This document shows, piece by piece, positions 52,736-61,396 of a stretch of DNA of 64,000 bases; within the stretch, counting starts at the first letter, position 1, and each line of letters starts with the position of its first letter. The stretch comes from Clostridiales bacterium (GTDB taxonomy: Bacteria > Bacillota > Clostridia > Christensenellales > Aristaeellaceae). A program made the position numbers and the translations under genes. The DNA lies in NCBI GenBank assembly GCA_015056255.1, contig SVGP01000001.1:186001-250000 (forward strand). Reading direction: 5' to 3'. The notes below the pieces were generated by a model. That model had not been told where the DNA came from. It searched no databases and was given only the letters and a program-made list of their open reading frames with translations.

Positions 52736-55252
52736 TTAATATGCGCCTTCCATGCCGCTTAAAATCTCCAGAATCATTTCGGTCAGCATGTCGGAAGTCA
52801 TGCGTTCGCCAGTAACATGCTCAATGGTCTCCTGGACAGTTTCAAAGCCGATGGACGCACTTCCGATTTCCGCAACCTCTTCGCCCTGAGCGATGGACAA
52901 AACGCCGCTGATAAGGGTAGCGTTTTCGGTCTCGATCACGGTGATGGGCAGGTAGGCGGCGGCCAGATGCTCAGGAACTTCGCCCGCAACTTCGCCATAA
53001 ACCAACAGGGTCTGTTCAGACTGCGCCGCCATGCCAAGCTTGATCACGAGCTTTTCGCCTTCCGGAGTCTGAATGCTGTCGCCGGAAATTTCAATTGCGA
53101 GTCCATCCGCGGTTGTGATCAGGCGGGCCTTGACGTCCAGCGCGGTTTCGCCATTGACGAGCGCCTCGGCAAACAGGCATACGGTGGTTTCGTTTTCCAT
53201 CTTTACGCCGAACCTGGCTTCAAAGGGCATGCCGGAAACGATGCCGGTGAATTCCAGATAGGTCTCGTTTTCGGTTTCAACCATCTTGCCTTCGAGGGAT
53301 ACTGTATCGCCGTCAGCGGTAATGTCAAGCTTGAAGGTCTGACCGTCAAAGTTGGCGGAAGCGAAAAGACCCGACAAAGCATTATTCATAACCGATTCAA
53401 AGGTAAGGCCGTTTTCAAAGGCAGCGTCCAGCGTAAACAGCATCAACTCCACAATATTTGCGGGATTGGCGGCTTCTGCAGCGGTGACGCCGGATTTGAC
53501 GGAAAGATTATTTTCGCCGCTTCTGTCCTCAGAATAGATTCTCATAATCGTTTCGCCATCGGTGTAAGTGGACTCGCAAAGCATTTCACTGAAGAAGAAC
53601 GTTCCGCTGATTTCGCTTCCGTTTTCTTCAATTGCAAATTCGCCCTTGATTTCTCCGTTTACCGCATCATTTACGCAGGCATAGGTAAGCGTCATGGTTT
53701 CGCCCTTGACGTCATAGTCAAATACAGCGGTCAGGGTTTCGGAGGCATCCGTTACAACATGATTGATCTCGGCGACAATCTCATTCTCCGGGCTGGCGCC
53801 ATTTGCCTTGACAACAAGCTTTTCCGCGCCATTTGCCTGATCAACGGTGTAGTTGAACACAGCAGTATCATCATTGACCTTCAGATTACCATCGATGACA
53901 CAGCCGGTATCGTTCGTGGAAACCGTGGCATACAGCTGATAGGCATTTTTGTCATCCGCCCAGTTGGCCTTGACGGTATAGGGATCGGAGCCGGATACAG
54001 TGACATCGGCTACAACGCGGTTGCCCTCATACTTCGTAAGCTTGCCGTTGAGCTCTCCGCCCTTAAACTCGATATCGATATTCTCGGTCTCATAGCCGTC
54101 GGACTTGATATTTTTGAAGCCGAATACTTCATAAGCAGGAGCGAACTTTACGCTGCCGGAAGCAAATTCAGAACCATTTATATAGTCCCACTTGCCGTCG
54201 ACGCCGTTTGCATTGACTGTAAGCTCGCCCTTGCCGTTCATATCTTCACCTTCGAACGTGGCATTGGCGCTTAAGCCGTTTTCATTAATTACGTAGGCGA
54301 TCTTGCCGGTTTCACTGCCCTCAGTGTAGCTCATTTCATAGGCGGTAAGGCTGCCGGATTTAACCAGAGATACATTGCTCTGCGCCTCGGCCGTTTTTTC
54401 AGAAACGTTCATCACAAAGTTTACGCCGTCATAGACCAGAGAAGCCTTGAACTCTTCCGCGGCAACGCCTTCTGCCAGAGTAGCCATGTAATATTCACCG
54501 TTTGCAGCGCCGGTTTCGGCAGAAACGCTCAGCTTAAGATAGCCGTCAATGCCCTCGGTTTCGTTTAAGCGAATCTGTTCAACCATTTCAGCGGCATTCA
54601 GAATCTCAATCGCGATCTGATCCTTATTCACTTCCACGCCAAGACCCTGGACCTTAAAGAATTCAAGGCCGGCAAAAGCGGAAAGAACTTCCTCGTCGGA
54701 AGCGAGCGCGTTTAAGTAGGAAACGACCATCTGAAGAAGATTGTCGCGGTTTACATTGATTTCAAGATCGCCGTTTTCGTAAATCGTAACCAGACCCATT
54801 TCCTGCGCGATGGAAGCGATGCGGTTGAATTCGCCGGCCAGAAGCAAAGTCAGCATTTCGACATCCGCCTGATAAGCGGGGCTGTTCATATACTCCATCA
54901 TCGCGATTTCGGCCTCGGTCATGTCCTGCATGTTCATGATGGCAGAAACATTTTCAAGCGCTGCGGCAAGATCCTGGAAAGCGACGGTATAATAGCCGCC
55001 CAGAAGATCTCCGCCGAACACAAAGTCGATGCCATCGGTCTGCAAAAGCCACTTGCCGAGCATGGAACTTTCAAACGCATAGTGTTCGCAGCCGTCTTCA
55101 TCGTAGCCGATGGTAAGAATGCCGTCCATCAGCAGCCCCTCGGGGCTGTTGACTTCAAAGGTAATCTTATTGTTTTCCGCCGCTGCCGCCATGCCCAGAA
55201 GCATGATCAGCGCAAGCAGCATGGAAAACATGCGCATTACGTTCTTTTTCAT
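52736..55252 (-). CDS. large secreted beta-rich protein of unknown function
   Basis: 838 residues. Signal peptide (MKKNVMRMFSMLLALIMLLG, cleavage after A-A-A near 25), no membrane anchor, LPxTG or dockerin at the C-terminus. Mature part acidic and poor in Cys, with many short beta strands; several segments of about 90-120 residues recur loosely with patterns such as LTAVFDYDVKGETMTLTY and FKLDITADGDTVSLEG, suggesting repeated lipocalin- or LolA-like beta sheets. The helical N-terminal domain (about 80-180) precedes the repeats. Strong promoter. No family recognised. Confidence 0.7.
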   Translation of the reverse strand: MKKNVMRMFSMLLALIMLLGMAAAAENNKITFEVNSPEGLLMDGILTIGYDEDGCEHYAFESSMLGKWLLQTDGIDFVFGGDLLGGYYTVAFQDLAAALENVSAIMNMQDMTEAEIAMMEYMNSPAYQADVEMLTLLLAGEFNRIASIAQEMGLVTIYENGDLEINVNRDNLLQMVVSYLNALASDEEVLSAFAGLEFFKVQGLGVEVNKDQIAIEILNAAEMVEQIRLNETEGIDGYLKLSVSAETGAANGEYYMATLAEGVAAEEFKASLVYDGVNFVMNVSEKTAEAQSNVSLVKSGSLTAYEMSYTEGSETGKIAYVINENGLSANATFEGEDMNGKGELTVNANGVDGKWDYINGSEFASGSVKFAPAYEVFGFKNIKSDGYETENIDIEFKGGELNGKLTKYEGNRVVADVTVSGSDPYTVKANWADDKNAYQLYATVSTNDTGCVIDGNLKVNDDTAVFNYTVDQANGAEKLVVKANGASPENEIVAEINHVVTDASETLTAVFDYDVKGETMTLTYACVNDAVNGEIKGEFAIEENGSEISGTFFFSEMLCESTYTDGETIMRIYSEDRSGENNLSVKSGVTAAEAANPANIVELMLFTLDAAFENGLTFESVMNNALSGLFASANFDGQTFKLDITADGDTVSLEGKMVETENETYLEFTGIVSGMPFEARFGVKMENETTVCLFAEALVNGETALDVKARLITTADGLAIEISGDSIQTPEGEKLVIKLGMAAQSEQTLLVYGEVAGEVPEHLAAAYLPITVIETENATLISGVLSIAQGEEVAEIGSASIGFETVQETIEHVTGERMTSDMLTEMILEILSGMEGAY

Positions 55253-55297
55253 GGTGATTCTCCTCCATAATATAATATTCGTATATTATACGGTGTT

Positions 55298-55326
55298 ATT
55301 ATACTACCATATTGGTGAATTTACAA
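55298..55326 (-). promoter_or_regulatory. promoter of the large secreted protein gene
   Basis: Minus strand: TTGTAA (55321-55326), 17-bp spacer, TATAAT (55298-55303); GGAGGAGAA ribosome site follows. Confidence 0.7.
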
Positions 55327-55362
55327 CTTGAAATTGGTTTCCGAAACCGTTTTCCAGGAAAA

Positions 55363-55404
55363 AAACATCATCGCCGCGCTTAATGAATTGCAGCGATGAT
55401 GTTT
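55363..55404 (-). terminator. terminator of glnS
   Basis: 12-bp stem AAACATCATCGC / GCGATGATGTTT, T-run (GTTTTTTT) on the minus strand. Confidence 0.85.
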
Positions 55405-55412
55405 ATTATGCT

Positions 55413-57128
55413 TTAACCGTTCTTTGCAGCCTTGGCCCAGCTGTCCTTAAGAGCAACTACGCGGTTGAATACGGGCTTGCCCTTTTCGCTGTCGGGATCC
55501 TTTGCAAAGTAACCCATGCGCAGGAACTGGAAGCGGTCGCCGACATTGCTTTGGGCAATCGTCTTTTCGACGAGGCAGTTTTCAAGAACCTTCAGAGAAT
55601 CGGGGTTCAGGCGGTCGATGAAGTCCTTGGCGGGCGCTTCGACGATTTCGCCGTCCTCATTTTCGATGGTCTCGGCTTCTACTTCTTCCTCATCGTTCAT
55701 GATGGGCTCGTACAGGCGACATTCGGCGGGGATGGCGTCGATTTCGCTCAGCCAGTGGAGCGTGCCCTTGACCTTGCGGTTGGCGCCCTCAGAGCCGGAG
55801 CGGGAATCGAGATCCACGGTGCAGATGAGCTCGGTCACGTTTCCGTTTTCATCGACCTTGGCTTCTTCGCACTTGATGATGTATGCGCCCTTTAAGCGGA
55901 CTTCGCGGCCGGGAGCGAGGCGGAAGAACTTCTTCGGAGGATCGAGCATGAAGTCTTCCTGCTCGATGTAGATGGTCTTTGCAAAATGCAGCGTGCGCTC
56001 GCCCATTTCGGGGTGATCGGGATGATTTTCGATGGTGATTTCGTCCACCTTGCCCTCTTCCCAGTTGGAGAAGGTGACCTTCAGGGGATTTAAAACCGCC
56101 ATGCCGCGCGGCGCGGTGTTGCCGAGCGCTTCGCGAACGCAGGCCTCCAGGAGCGCGCCGTCGACGGTGGAATCCGCCTTGGCTACGCCGACGCGGGCGA
56201 GGAAGTCGTGAATGGCTTCAACAGGATAGCCGCGCCTTCTCATGCCGACCAGGGTGGGCATTCTGGGGTCGTCCCAGCCGGAAACATAGCCTTCTTCAAC
56301 CAGGCGTCTTAAATAGCGCTTGCTCATGACCGTGCGCGTGATGTTCAGGCGCGCAAACTCGATCTGGCGCGGGGGCTGTGCAAAGCCGGTATTCTGAACC
56401 ATCCAATCGTACAGCGGACGATGGATTTCGTATTCAAGGGAGCACAAAGAGTGCGTGATGCCCTCGATGGCGTCCTGAATCGGATGCTGGAAGTCGTACA
56501 TGGGATAGATGCACCAGTCGTCGCCGGTCTTGTGATGGTGGCAACGCTTGATGCGATAGATGGTGGGGTCGCGCATAAGGACGTTGGGCGACGCCATATC
56601 GATCTTGGCTCTTAATACGCGGCTGCCGTCGGCAAATTCGCCTTCCTTCATGCGGCGGAAAAGGTCGAGGTTTTCCTCAACCGAGCGATCGCGGTAGGGG
56701 CTGTTTACGCCGGGCTTTGTGAGCGTGCCGCGGTTTAAGCGCATCTCCTCGGGGGTCTGATCGTCAACATAGGCAAGGCCCTTTTTAATAAGGTCGCACG
56801 CAATTTCATACAGGCGCGGGAAGAAATCGCTGGCAAAGTGCAATTCCGCCCACTTGAAACCAAGCCACTCGATGTCCCTCTGGATGCCGTCTACAAAAAC
56901 GGTATCTTCTTTTGCGGGGTTGGTGTCGTCAAAGCGAAGATTGCATTTTCCGCCGTACTTTTTGGCGATGCCGAAATCGATGCACAGCGCCTTTACGTGG
57001 CCGATATGCAGATATCCGTTCGGCTCCGGCGGGAAGCGAGTTTTCACATGATCAAACCGTCCCTGCTGAAGGTCCTCCTCGATAAATTCTTCGATAAAGT
57101 TTGACGCGCGTTTTTCCGTCATTTCCAT
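55413..57128 (-). CDS. glnS: glutaminyl-tRNA synthetase
   Basis: 571 residues, class I aminoacyl-tRNA synthetase charging tRNA-Gln directly. PPEPNGYLHIGHVKA (33-47) holds the HIGH motif and the GlnRS-type Pro-Glu-Pro start; VMSKR (267-271) is the KMSKS motif; the C-terminal anticodon-binding beta barrels are complete. PPEPNG rather than the GluRS PSPTG supports GlnRS over GluRS. Most Firmicutes lack it and amidate Glu-tRNA-Gln, so this is probably an acquired gene. AAAGGAGGAG ribosome site. Confidence 0.95.
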   Translation of the reverse strand: MEMTEKRASNFIEEFIEEDLQQGRFDHVKTRFPPEPNGYLHIGHVKALCIDFGIAKKYGGKCNLRFDDTNPAKEDTVFVDGIQRDIEWLGFKWAELHFASDFFPRLYEIACDLIKKGLAYVDDQTPEEMRLNRGTLTKPGVNSPYRDRSVEENLDLFRRMKEGEFADGSRVLRAKIDMASPNVLMRDPTIYRIKRCHHHKTGDDWCIYPMYDFQHPIQDAIEGITHSLCSLEYEIHRPLYDWMVQNTGFAQPPRQIEFARLNITRTVMSKRYLRRLVEEGYVSGWDDPRMPTLVGMRRRGYPVEAIHDFLARVGVAKADSTVDGALLEACVREALGNTAPRGMAVLNPLKVTFSNWEEGKVDEITIENHPDHPEMGERTLHFAKTIYIEQEDFMLDPPKKFFRLAPGREVRLKGAYIIKCEEAKVDENGNVTELICTVDLDSRSGSEGANRKVKGTLHWLSEIDAIPAECRLYEPIMNDEEEVEAETIENEDGEIVEAPAKDFIDRLNPDSLKVLENCLVEKTIAQSNVGDRFQFLRMGYFAKDPDSEKGKPVFNRVVALKDSWAKAAKNG

Positions 57129-57351
57129 AGCCGGACTCCTCCTTTTCAGATTTGTCTATCATTATACCATTTTGAGAAAATTCTTACGCAAGGTTTTCTG
57201 TTAATTTATTCATGAAAATCCTTGTTTTGTATCCGCTGTCGTCTTGGGATCCCAAAATTTTATACGGCAGGAAGCGATTTCCATATTAATGTAAAGCCTT
57301 GTATTCGAAAACCTTTTTTAATGCCTGACCGGGGTTGGCCGTGCGCATCAA
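57129..57351. other. intergenic region between tsf and glnS
   Basis: Holds the glnS leader; TATAAT on the minus strand near 57160 with a TTGCGT 19 bases upstream is a weak promoter candidate. Nothing else supportable. Confidence 0.4.
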
Positions 57352-57383
57352 AAAACCCGGGCGCATTTCTGCGTCCGGGTTTT
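57352..57383 (-). terminator. terminator of the rpsB-tsf operon
   Basis: Stem of AAAACCCGG(G)CGCA with TGCG(T)CCGGGTTTT, TTTC-type loop, TTTTTTG on the minus strand. Confidence 0.9.
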
Positions 57384-57397
57384 GAAAGGCTTTTCAA

Positions 57398-58321
57398 TTA
57401 CAGGCCCATCTTGGCGGTCTGCTCAGCAACTTCGGCAGCCAGGTCGTTGACCTTCTTCTCGAGGCCGTCGCCCATCTTGTAGCGGGTGAAGCGAACGATC
57501 TCAAGGCCCTTGGCCTTCTGGTCGATCATGGTCTGAACGGAGATGTCGCCGTCCTTAACGAAAGCCTGCTCGAGGAGGCAAACGTCCTGATAGAACTTCT
57601 TGATGCGGCCTTCAACCATCTTCTCGATGATCTTCTCGGGCTTGCCTTCGTTGCGGGCCTGGGCAACGAGGATTTCCTTCTCGTGCTCGAGGTGGTCGGC
57701 GCGAACTTCTTCACGGCGGACATACTCAGGAGCAACGGGGGAAGCAGCGGCAACCTGCAGCGCGCAGTCGTGGATGACTTCGGCAGCATTCTCGCCGAGG
57801 ACACCTGCAGCCTCGATCAGAACGCCAACCTTGCCGCCCATGTGGATGTAGCTGTCCACGGTGCCGGTGGCTTCGTAACGGGCGAAACGACGAACGGAGA
57901 TCTTCTCACCGATTTCGGCGGTAGCGGCCTTAACCATGTCGCCGATGGTGGTGGACTCGTCCTTGTAGAAGGTCTGCTCGAGCAGAGCGTCTACGTCGGC
58001 GGGGTTCTTCTTGATGATCTGGATGGCGATGTCATTGACGAGCGCCTGGAATTTGTCGGTCTTGGCAACGAAGTCGGTTTCGCAGTTGACTTCGACAAGA
58101 GCGCCGGTGTTGCAGGCCTTGCATACGTAGCTGCCTACGAGACCTTCGGCGGCGATACGGCTCTGCTTCTTGGCGGCGGCGGCTAAGCCCTTCTCACGAA
58201 GGAAGTCGATCGCCTTTTCGATGTCGCCTTCGGTGGCTGCGAGAGCCTTTTTGCAATCCATCATGCCCGCGCCGGTACGGCCGCGAAGCTCCATTACGAC
58301 TTTTGCGCTGATTTCAGCCAT
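57398..58321 (-). CDS. tsf: translation elongation factor Ts
   Basis: 307 residues, full length. N-terminal UBA-like domain with [20 protein letters not shown], the invariant [12 protein letters not shown] that contacts EF-Tu, and two core domains. Guanine-nucleotide exchange factor for EF-Tu. Follows rpsB by 54 bases, the usual operon order. Confidence 0.97.
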   Translation of the reverse strand: MAEISAKVVMELRGRTGAGMMDCKKALAATEGDIEKAIDFLREKGLAAAAKKQSRIAAEGLVGSYVCKACNTGALVEVNCETDFVAKTDKFQALVNDIAIQIIKKNPADVDALLEQTFYKDESTTIGDMVKAATAEIGEKISVRRFARYEATGTVDSYIHMGGKVGVLIEAAGVLGENAAEVIHDCALQVAAASPVAPEYVRREEVRADHLEHEKEILVAQARNEGKPEKIIEKMVEGRIKKFYQDVCLLEQAFVKDGDISVQTMIDQKAKGLEIVRFTRYKMGDGLEKKVNDLAAEVAEQTAKMGL

Positions 58322-58375
58322 GGTGAATCTCCTCCTGCAAGGTTATTTATAGAAAAAAGATTGAATTTTAAAAAA

Positions 58376-59110
58376 TTATTCGGCGGCTTCAACGGCCTCT
58401 TCGGCTGCGGGAGCCTCTTCGATCTGCTCGCCCTGCTTGCCTTCGAGGATAGCGTCGGCGAGCTTGCCGGCGATCAGCTTAACGGCGCGGATGGCGTCGT
58501 CGTTGCCGGGGATGACGTAGTCGATCTCATCGGGATCGCAGTTGGTGTCTACGATGCCAACGATCGGGATGTTGAGGGCGCGGGCTTCCGCAACGGCGAT
58601 GTGCTCTTTGCGGGGGTCAACTACGAACAGAGCGCCGGGGAGCTTCTTCATTTCGCGGATGCCGCCCAGGTTCTTTTCGAGCTTTTCGCGCTCAGCCATG
58701 AGCTTGATAACTTCCTTCTTGGGAAGCACTTCGAACTGGCCTTCTTTTTCCATGCGATCGATGGCGTTGAGGCGATCGATACGGGTGCGGATGGTGCGGA
58801 AGTTGGTGAGGGTGCCGCCCAGCCAGCGATTGTTTACGAAATACATGCCGCAGCGCTTCGCTTCGGACTCGATGGACTCCTGAGCCTGCTTCTTGGTGCC
58901 AACGAAGAGAACGGTCTTGCCTTCGAGGGCGATGTCACGGATGAACATGTAGGCTTCGTCAACCTTGCGAACGGTCTTCTGAAGGTCGATGATGTAGATG
59001 CCATTGCGCTCGGTGAAGATGTACTGAGCCATCTTGGGGTTCCAGCGGCGGGTCTGATGGCCGAAGTGTACGCCGGCCTCCAGCAGCTGCTTCATGGAAA
59101 TAACTGCCAT
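58376..59110 (-). CDS. rpsB: ribosomal protein S2
   Basis: 244 residues from the ATG at 59110 (AAGGAGG ten bases upstream); a longer frame to 59185 lies in the leader. [19 protein letters not shown] and the C-terminal [15 protein letters not shown] are S2 hallmarks; an Ala/Glu-rich tail follows. A leader of about 120 bases with several GC-rich inverted repeats separates promoter and start, consistent with autoregulation by S2. Confidence 0.97.
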   Translation of the reverse strand: MAVISMKQLLEAGVHFGHQTRRWNPKMAQYIFTERNGIYIIDLQKTVRKVDEAYMFIRDIALEGKTVLFVGTKKQAQESIESEAKRCGMYFVNNRWLGGTLTNFRTIRTRIDRLNAIDRMEKEGQFEVLPKKEVIKLMAEREKLEKNLGGIREMKKLPGALFVVDPRKEHIAVAEARALNIPIVGIVDTNCDPDEIDYVIPGNDDAIRAVKLIAGKLADAILEGKQGEQIEEAPAAEEAVEAAE

Positions 59111-59238
59111 TGTGGGGTTCCTCCTTATAATTCGTTTCTTTCCGCCCTGCAAATCTTCTCCGCGCGCACTCCGTCTCCGGAGCAACCGCCACGCGAATCC
59201 TCACAGGTGAGAAATAGGCCCTTTTCGGACACCATATC

Positions 59239-59267
59239 ATTATAGCACATTTCAGGGCCTTTCGCAA
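59239..59267 (-). promoter_or_regulatory. promoter of rpsB-tsf
   Basis: Minus strand: TTGCGA (59262-59267), 17-bp spacer, TATAAT (59239-59244). Confidence 0.75.
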
Positions 59268-59335
59268 TTCATAAAAGGCTTTTACGCATGTCAAATTTTT
59301 GTTATTGAAACCGACAATCCGCTATCATTCGTTTC

Positions 59336-59364
59336 TTGCCAATTGAGTTGTTTCCTTATATAAT
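59336..59364 (+). promoter_or_regulatory. promoter of the sugar isomerase gene
   Basis: TTGCCA (59336-59341), 17-bp spacer, TATAAT (59359-59364), 43 bases before the start codon. Confidence 0.75.
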
Positions 59365-59407
59365 ATAGGCAGCAGAAAACTTTTATCCGGAGGAAAGGAG
59401 AAGCAAT

Positions 59408-60232
59408 ATGAACGTTGGCATCATTATTCTGCATTCCGCGGAGGGCATGCGCGAAAAATTTGAAACCGCGAAAAAGAGGGGATTTCGCCATTGCCAGCTG
59501 GTCAGCTGGAATCCCGCATTGTGGACGGACGAAAACGCCTCTGAAATGAAAAAGCTGAGCGAGGAATTTTCCGTTGAAATCACGGCTTTCTGGTGCGGCT
59601 GGTCCGGCCCCAAGAGGTGGAATTTCACCGAGGGCCCCGAGACGCTTGGCATTGTGCCGGTGGCGTTCCGCGCCGGGAGACTTCAGAACCTTCTGGACGG
59701 CAGCGATTATGCCGTGAAGCTGGGTGTGAAGGACGTTGTGACCCACATGGGCTTTATTCCCGAAAACATGACCGACCCCGCGTGGCCGGGCGTTGTGGCG
59801 GCGGTCAAGGTGATTGCGCTTCACCTTCAGAAGAACAATCAGAATCTGCTTTTTGAAACCGGACAGGAAACGCCCGTTGTGCTTTTAAGGCTGTTTGAGG
59901 AAATCGCCACGGGCAATCTGTTTGTAAACCTCGACCCCGCGAACCTCATTCTCTACGGCAAAGCCAATCCCGTGGATGCGCTGGATGTAATCGGCGATTA
60001 TGTGCGCGGCGTGCACGCGAAGGACGGCTTTTATCCCACAAACGGAAAAGAGCTGGGCCATGAGGTGAAGGTAGGAACGGGCAAGGCCAATTTCCCGGAG
60101 CTTCTTAAAGGGCTCAAAGCGCACGGCTTTGACGGAAGCCTGACCATTGAAAGAGAAATTTCGGGCGAGCAGCAGGTGATTGATATTCTGGAAACCAAAG
60201 AATATCTTGAAAACCTGATCGCAAAACTGTAG
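59408..60232 (+). CDS. sugar phosphate isomerase/epimerase (AP endonuclease 2 TIM barrel)
   Basis: 274 residues, xylose-isomerase-like TIM barrel. Metal-site strand ends are visible: LLFETGQET, VNLDPANLI, GVHAKDG and LTIERE, giving the typical Glu/Asp/His/Glu set. Belongs to the IolE/IolI-like superfamily that isomerises keto-sugars. Followed after 16 bases by a Gfo/Idh/MocA dehydrogenase; the two probably act in one sugar pathway. GGAGGAAAGGAG ribosome site. Confidence 0.87.
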   Translation: MNVGIIILHSAEGMREKFETAKKRGFRHCQLVSWNPALWTDENASEMKKLSEEFSVEITAFWCGWSGPKRWNFTEGPETLGIVPVAFRAGRLQNLLDGSDYAVKLGVKDVVTHMGFIPENMTDPAWPGVVAAVKVIALHLQKNNQNLLFETGQETPVVLLRLFEEIATGNLFVNLDPANLILYGKANPVDALDVIGDYVRGVHAKDGFYPTNGKELGHEVKVGTGKANFPELLKGLKAHGFDGSLTIEREISGEQQVIDILETKEYLENLIAKL

Positions 60233-60248
60233 GAAAGAAGGGTTTTGT

Positions 60249-61199
60249 ATGCTGAAAGTTGCAATGCTTGGTATGGGCGGCATCAGCGGCGCGCACAGAA
60301 ACGCCTGGAAGCAGTTTGATGACGCAAAGGTGATCGCGGTGTGCGATATCCGAAAAGAAAAAGCGGACGCGGCCGCCGAGGATATGAACGCCAAGGCCTA
60401 CTATACTTATGAAGAAATGGCGGCAAGCGAGGAATTTGATATTCTGGACATCTGCCTGCCCACGTATCTTCATGCGGATTACGCCGTGAAGGCTTTGAAC
60501 GCCGGAAAGCATGTTATCTGCGAAAAGCCGATTTCCCTTAAAATTGAGGACGTGGAAAGAGTCTACGGCGCGGCAAAGGCAAACGGCAAAAACGTGATGA
60601 TCGCGCAGGTTCTGCGCTTCTGGCGCGAATACCTGATTCTGAAGGATGCGTACGATTCCGAAAAATACGGAAAACTGCTCTCCGGCCGCATGACGCGCCT
60701 TGGAAATACGCCCGCCGCCAGCTGGGATAACTGGATGCGCGACCCCGAGAGAAGCGGCATGGTGCCCTTCGACCTTCATATCCACGACCTCGATTTCATG
60801 ATTTACGCCTTCGGAAAGCCCGAAAAAATGACCCGCTTCCGTGCGGGCAATCCCACGCAGGACTATTTCGAGGCCATTTACCAGTATCCGGATTTCTTCG
60901 TGTCCGCCGAAGCCGCATGGTACGACTGCGGCTACCGCTTCCAGAGCGCCTTCCGCTTCCAGTTTGAAAAGGCGGTTCTGGAATTCAAGGACGGCGCGCT
61001 CACTGTCTATAAAGAGGGCGGCGAAACGATCAACATGAACGACGAAAACACCGACGGCGACGGCTATGTGCCCAAGACCAACGCCTATTTTGAGGAAATC
61101 CGCTATTTCGCAGACTGCGTAAAGGCCGGCGTTCCCTGCGACAAGGTAAAGCCGGAAGAGCTGAAAACGGTGCTTGAGCTGATTGAGAAGCTGGCATAA
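60249..61199 (+). CDS. Gfo/Idh/MocA-family oxidoreductase
   Basis: 316 residues. N-terminal Rossmann motif LGMGGISGAHRNAW (7-20) binds NAD(P), then the family CEKPIS (K near 98) and the C-terminal GFO_IDH_MocA beta-sheet domain with HIHDLDFMIYAFG carrying the catalytic His. Oxidises a sugar or inositol-like substrate. Its last 63 bases before the stop region are duplicated 1.6 kb downstream, beyond an AT-rich gene. Confidence 0.9.
   Translation: MLKVAMLGMGGISGAHRNAWKQFDDAKVIAVCDIRKEKADAAAEDMNAKAYYTYEEMAASEEFDILDICLPTYLHADYAVKALNAGKHVICEKPISLKIEDVERVYGAAKANGKNVMIAQVLRFWREYLILKDAYDSEKYGKLLSGRMTRLGNTPAASWDNWMRDPERSGMVPFDLHIHDLDFMIYAFGKPEKMTRFRAGNPTQDYFEAIYQYPDFFVSAEAAWYDCGYRFQSAFRFQFEKAVLEFKDGALTVYKEGGETINMNDENTDGDGYVPKTNAYFEEIRYFADCVKAGVPCDKVKPEELKTVLELIEKLA
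61116..61193 (+). repeat. direct repeat, copy 1 (3' end of the dehydrogenase gene)
   Basis: 61131-61193 (63 bases) is identical to 62756-62818. Upstream, 61116-61123 also matches, with a 7-base diverged stretch between, giving the same protein reading except Gly/Pro. Confidence 0.95.
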
Positions 61200-61220
61200 A
61201 GAATGCTGAATACCCGACAT

Positions 61221-61255
61221 CCGTCATATCCCATCTATGAACCGGGATATGACGG
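61221..61255 (+). terminator. terminator after the dehydrogenase gene
   Basis: Perfect 12-bp stem (61221-61232 / 61244-61255), 11-base loop, ATTATTTTTG after it. Confidence 0.85.
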
Positions 61256-61298
61256 ATTATTTTTGAAAAGGAATCCACAAAATTGAGTTAAGGCTATG

Positions 61299-61327
61299 TT
61301 GACAAAAGAGAAGCGGTTTTGTATACT
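61299..61327 (+). promoter_or_regulatory. promoter of the AT-rich membrane protein gene
   Basis: TTGACA (61299-61304), 17-bp spacer, TATACT (61322-61327). Confidence 0.85.
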
Positions 61328-61396
61328 GAAAGTGCGCACCTGTCTTTTTCAGCCTTACATAAGTTGTGTATTTTTTTGCCTAACAAAGGAGTTTTT

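Noticed and set aside
52817-54274. 485-codon plus-strand frame
   Set aside because: Antisense to the large secreted protein; the minus strand has promoter, ribosome site and signal peptide.
61319-61396. N-terminal extension of the AT-rich gene
   Set aside because: Begins before the -10 box of its own promoter; the ATG at 61397 has AAAGGAG.
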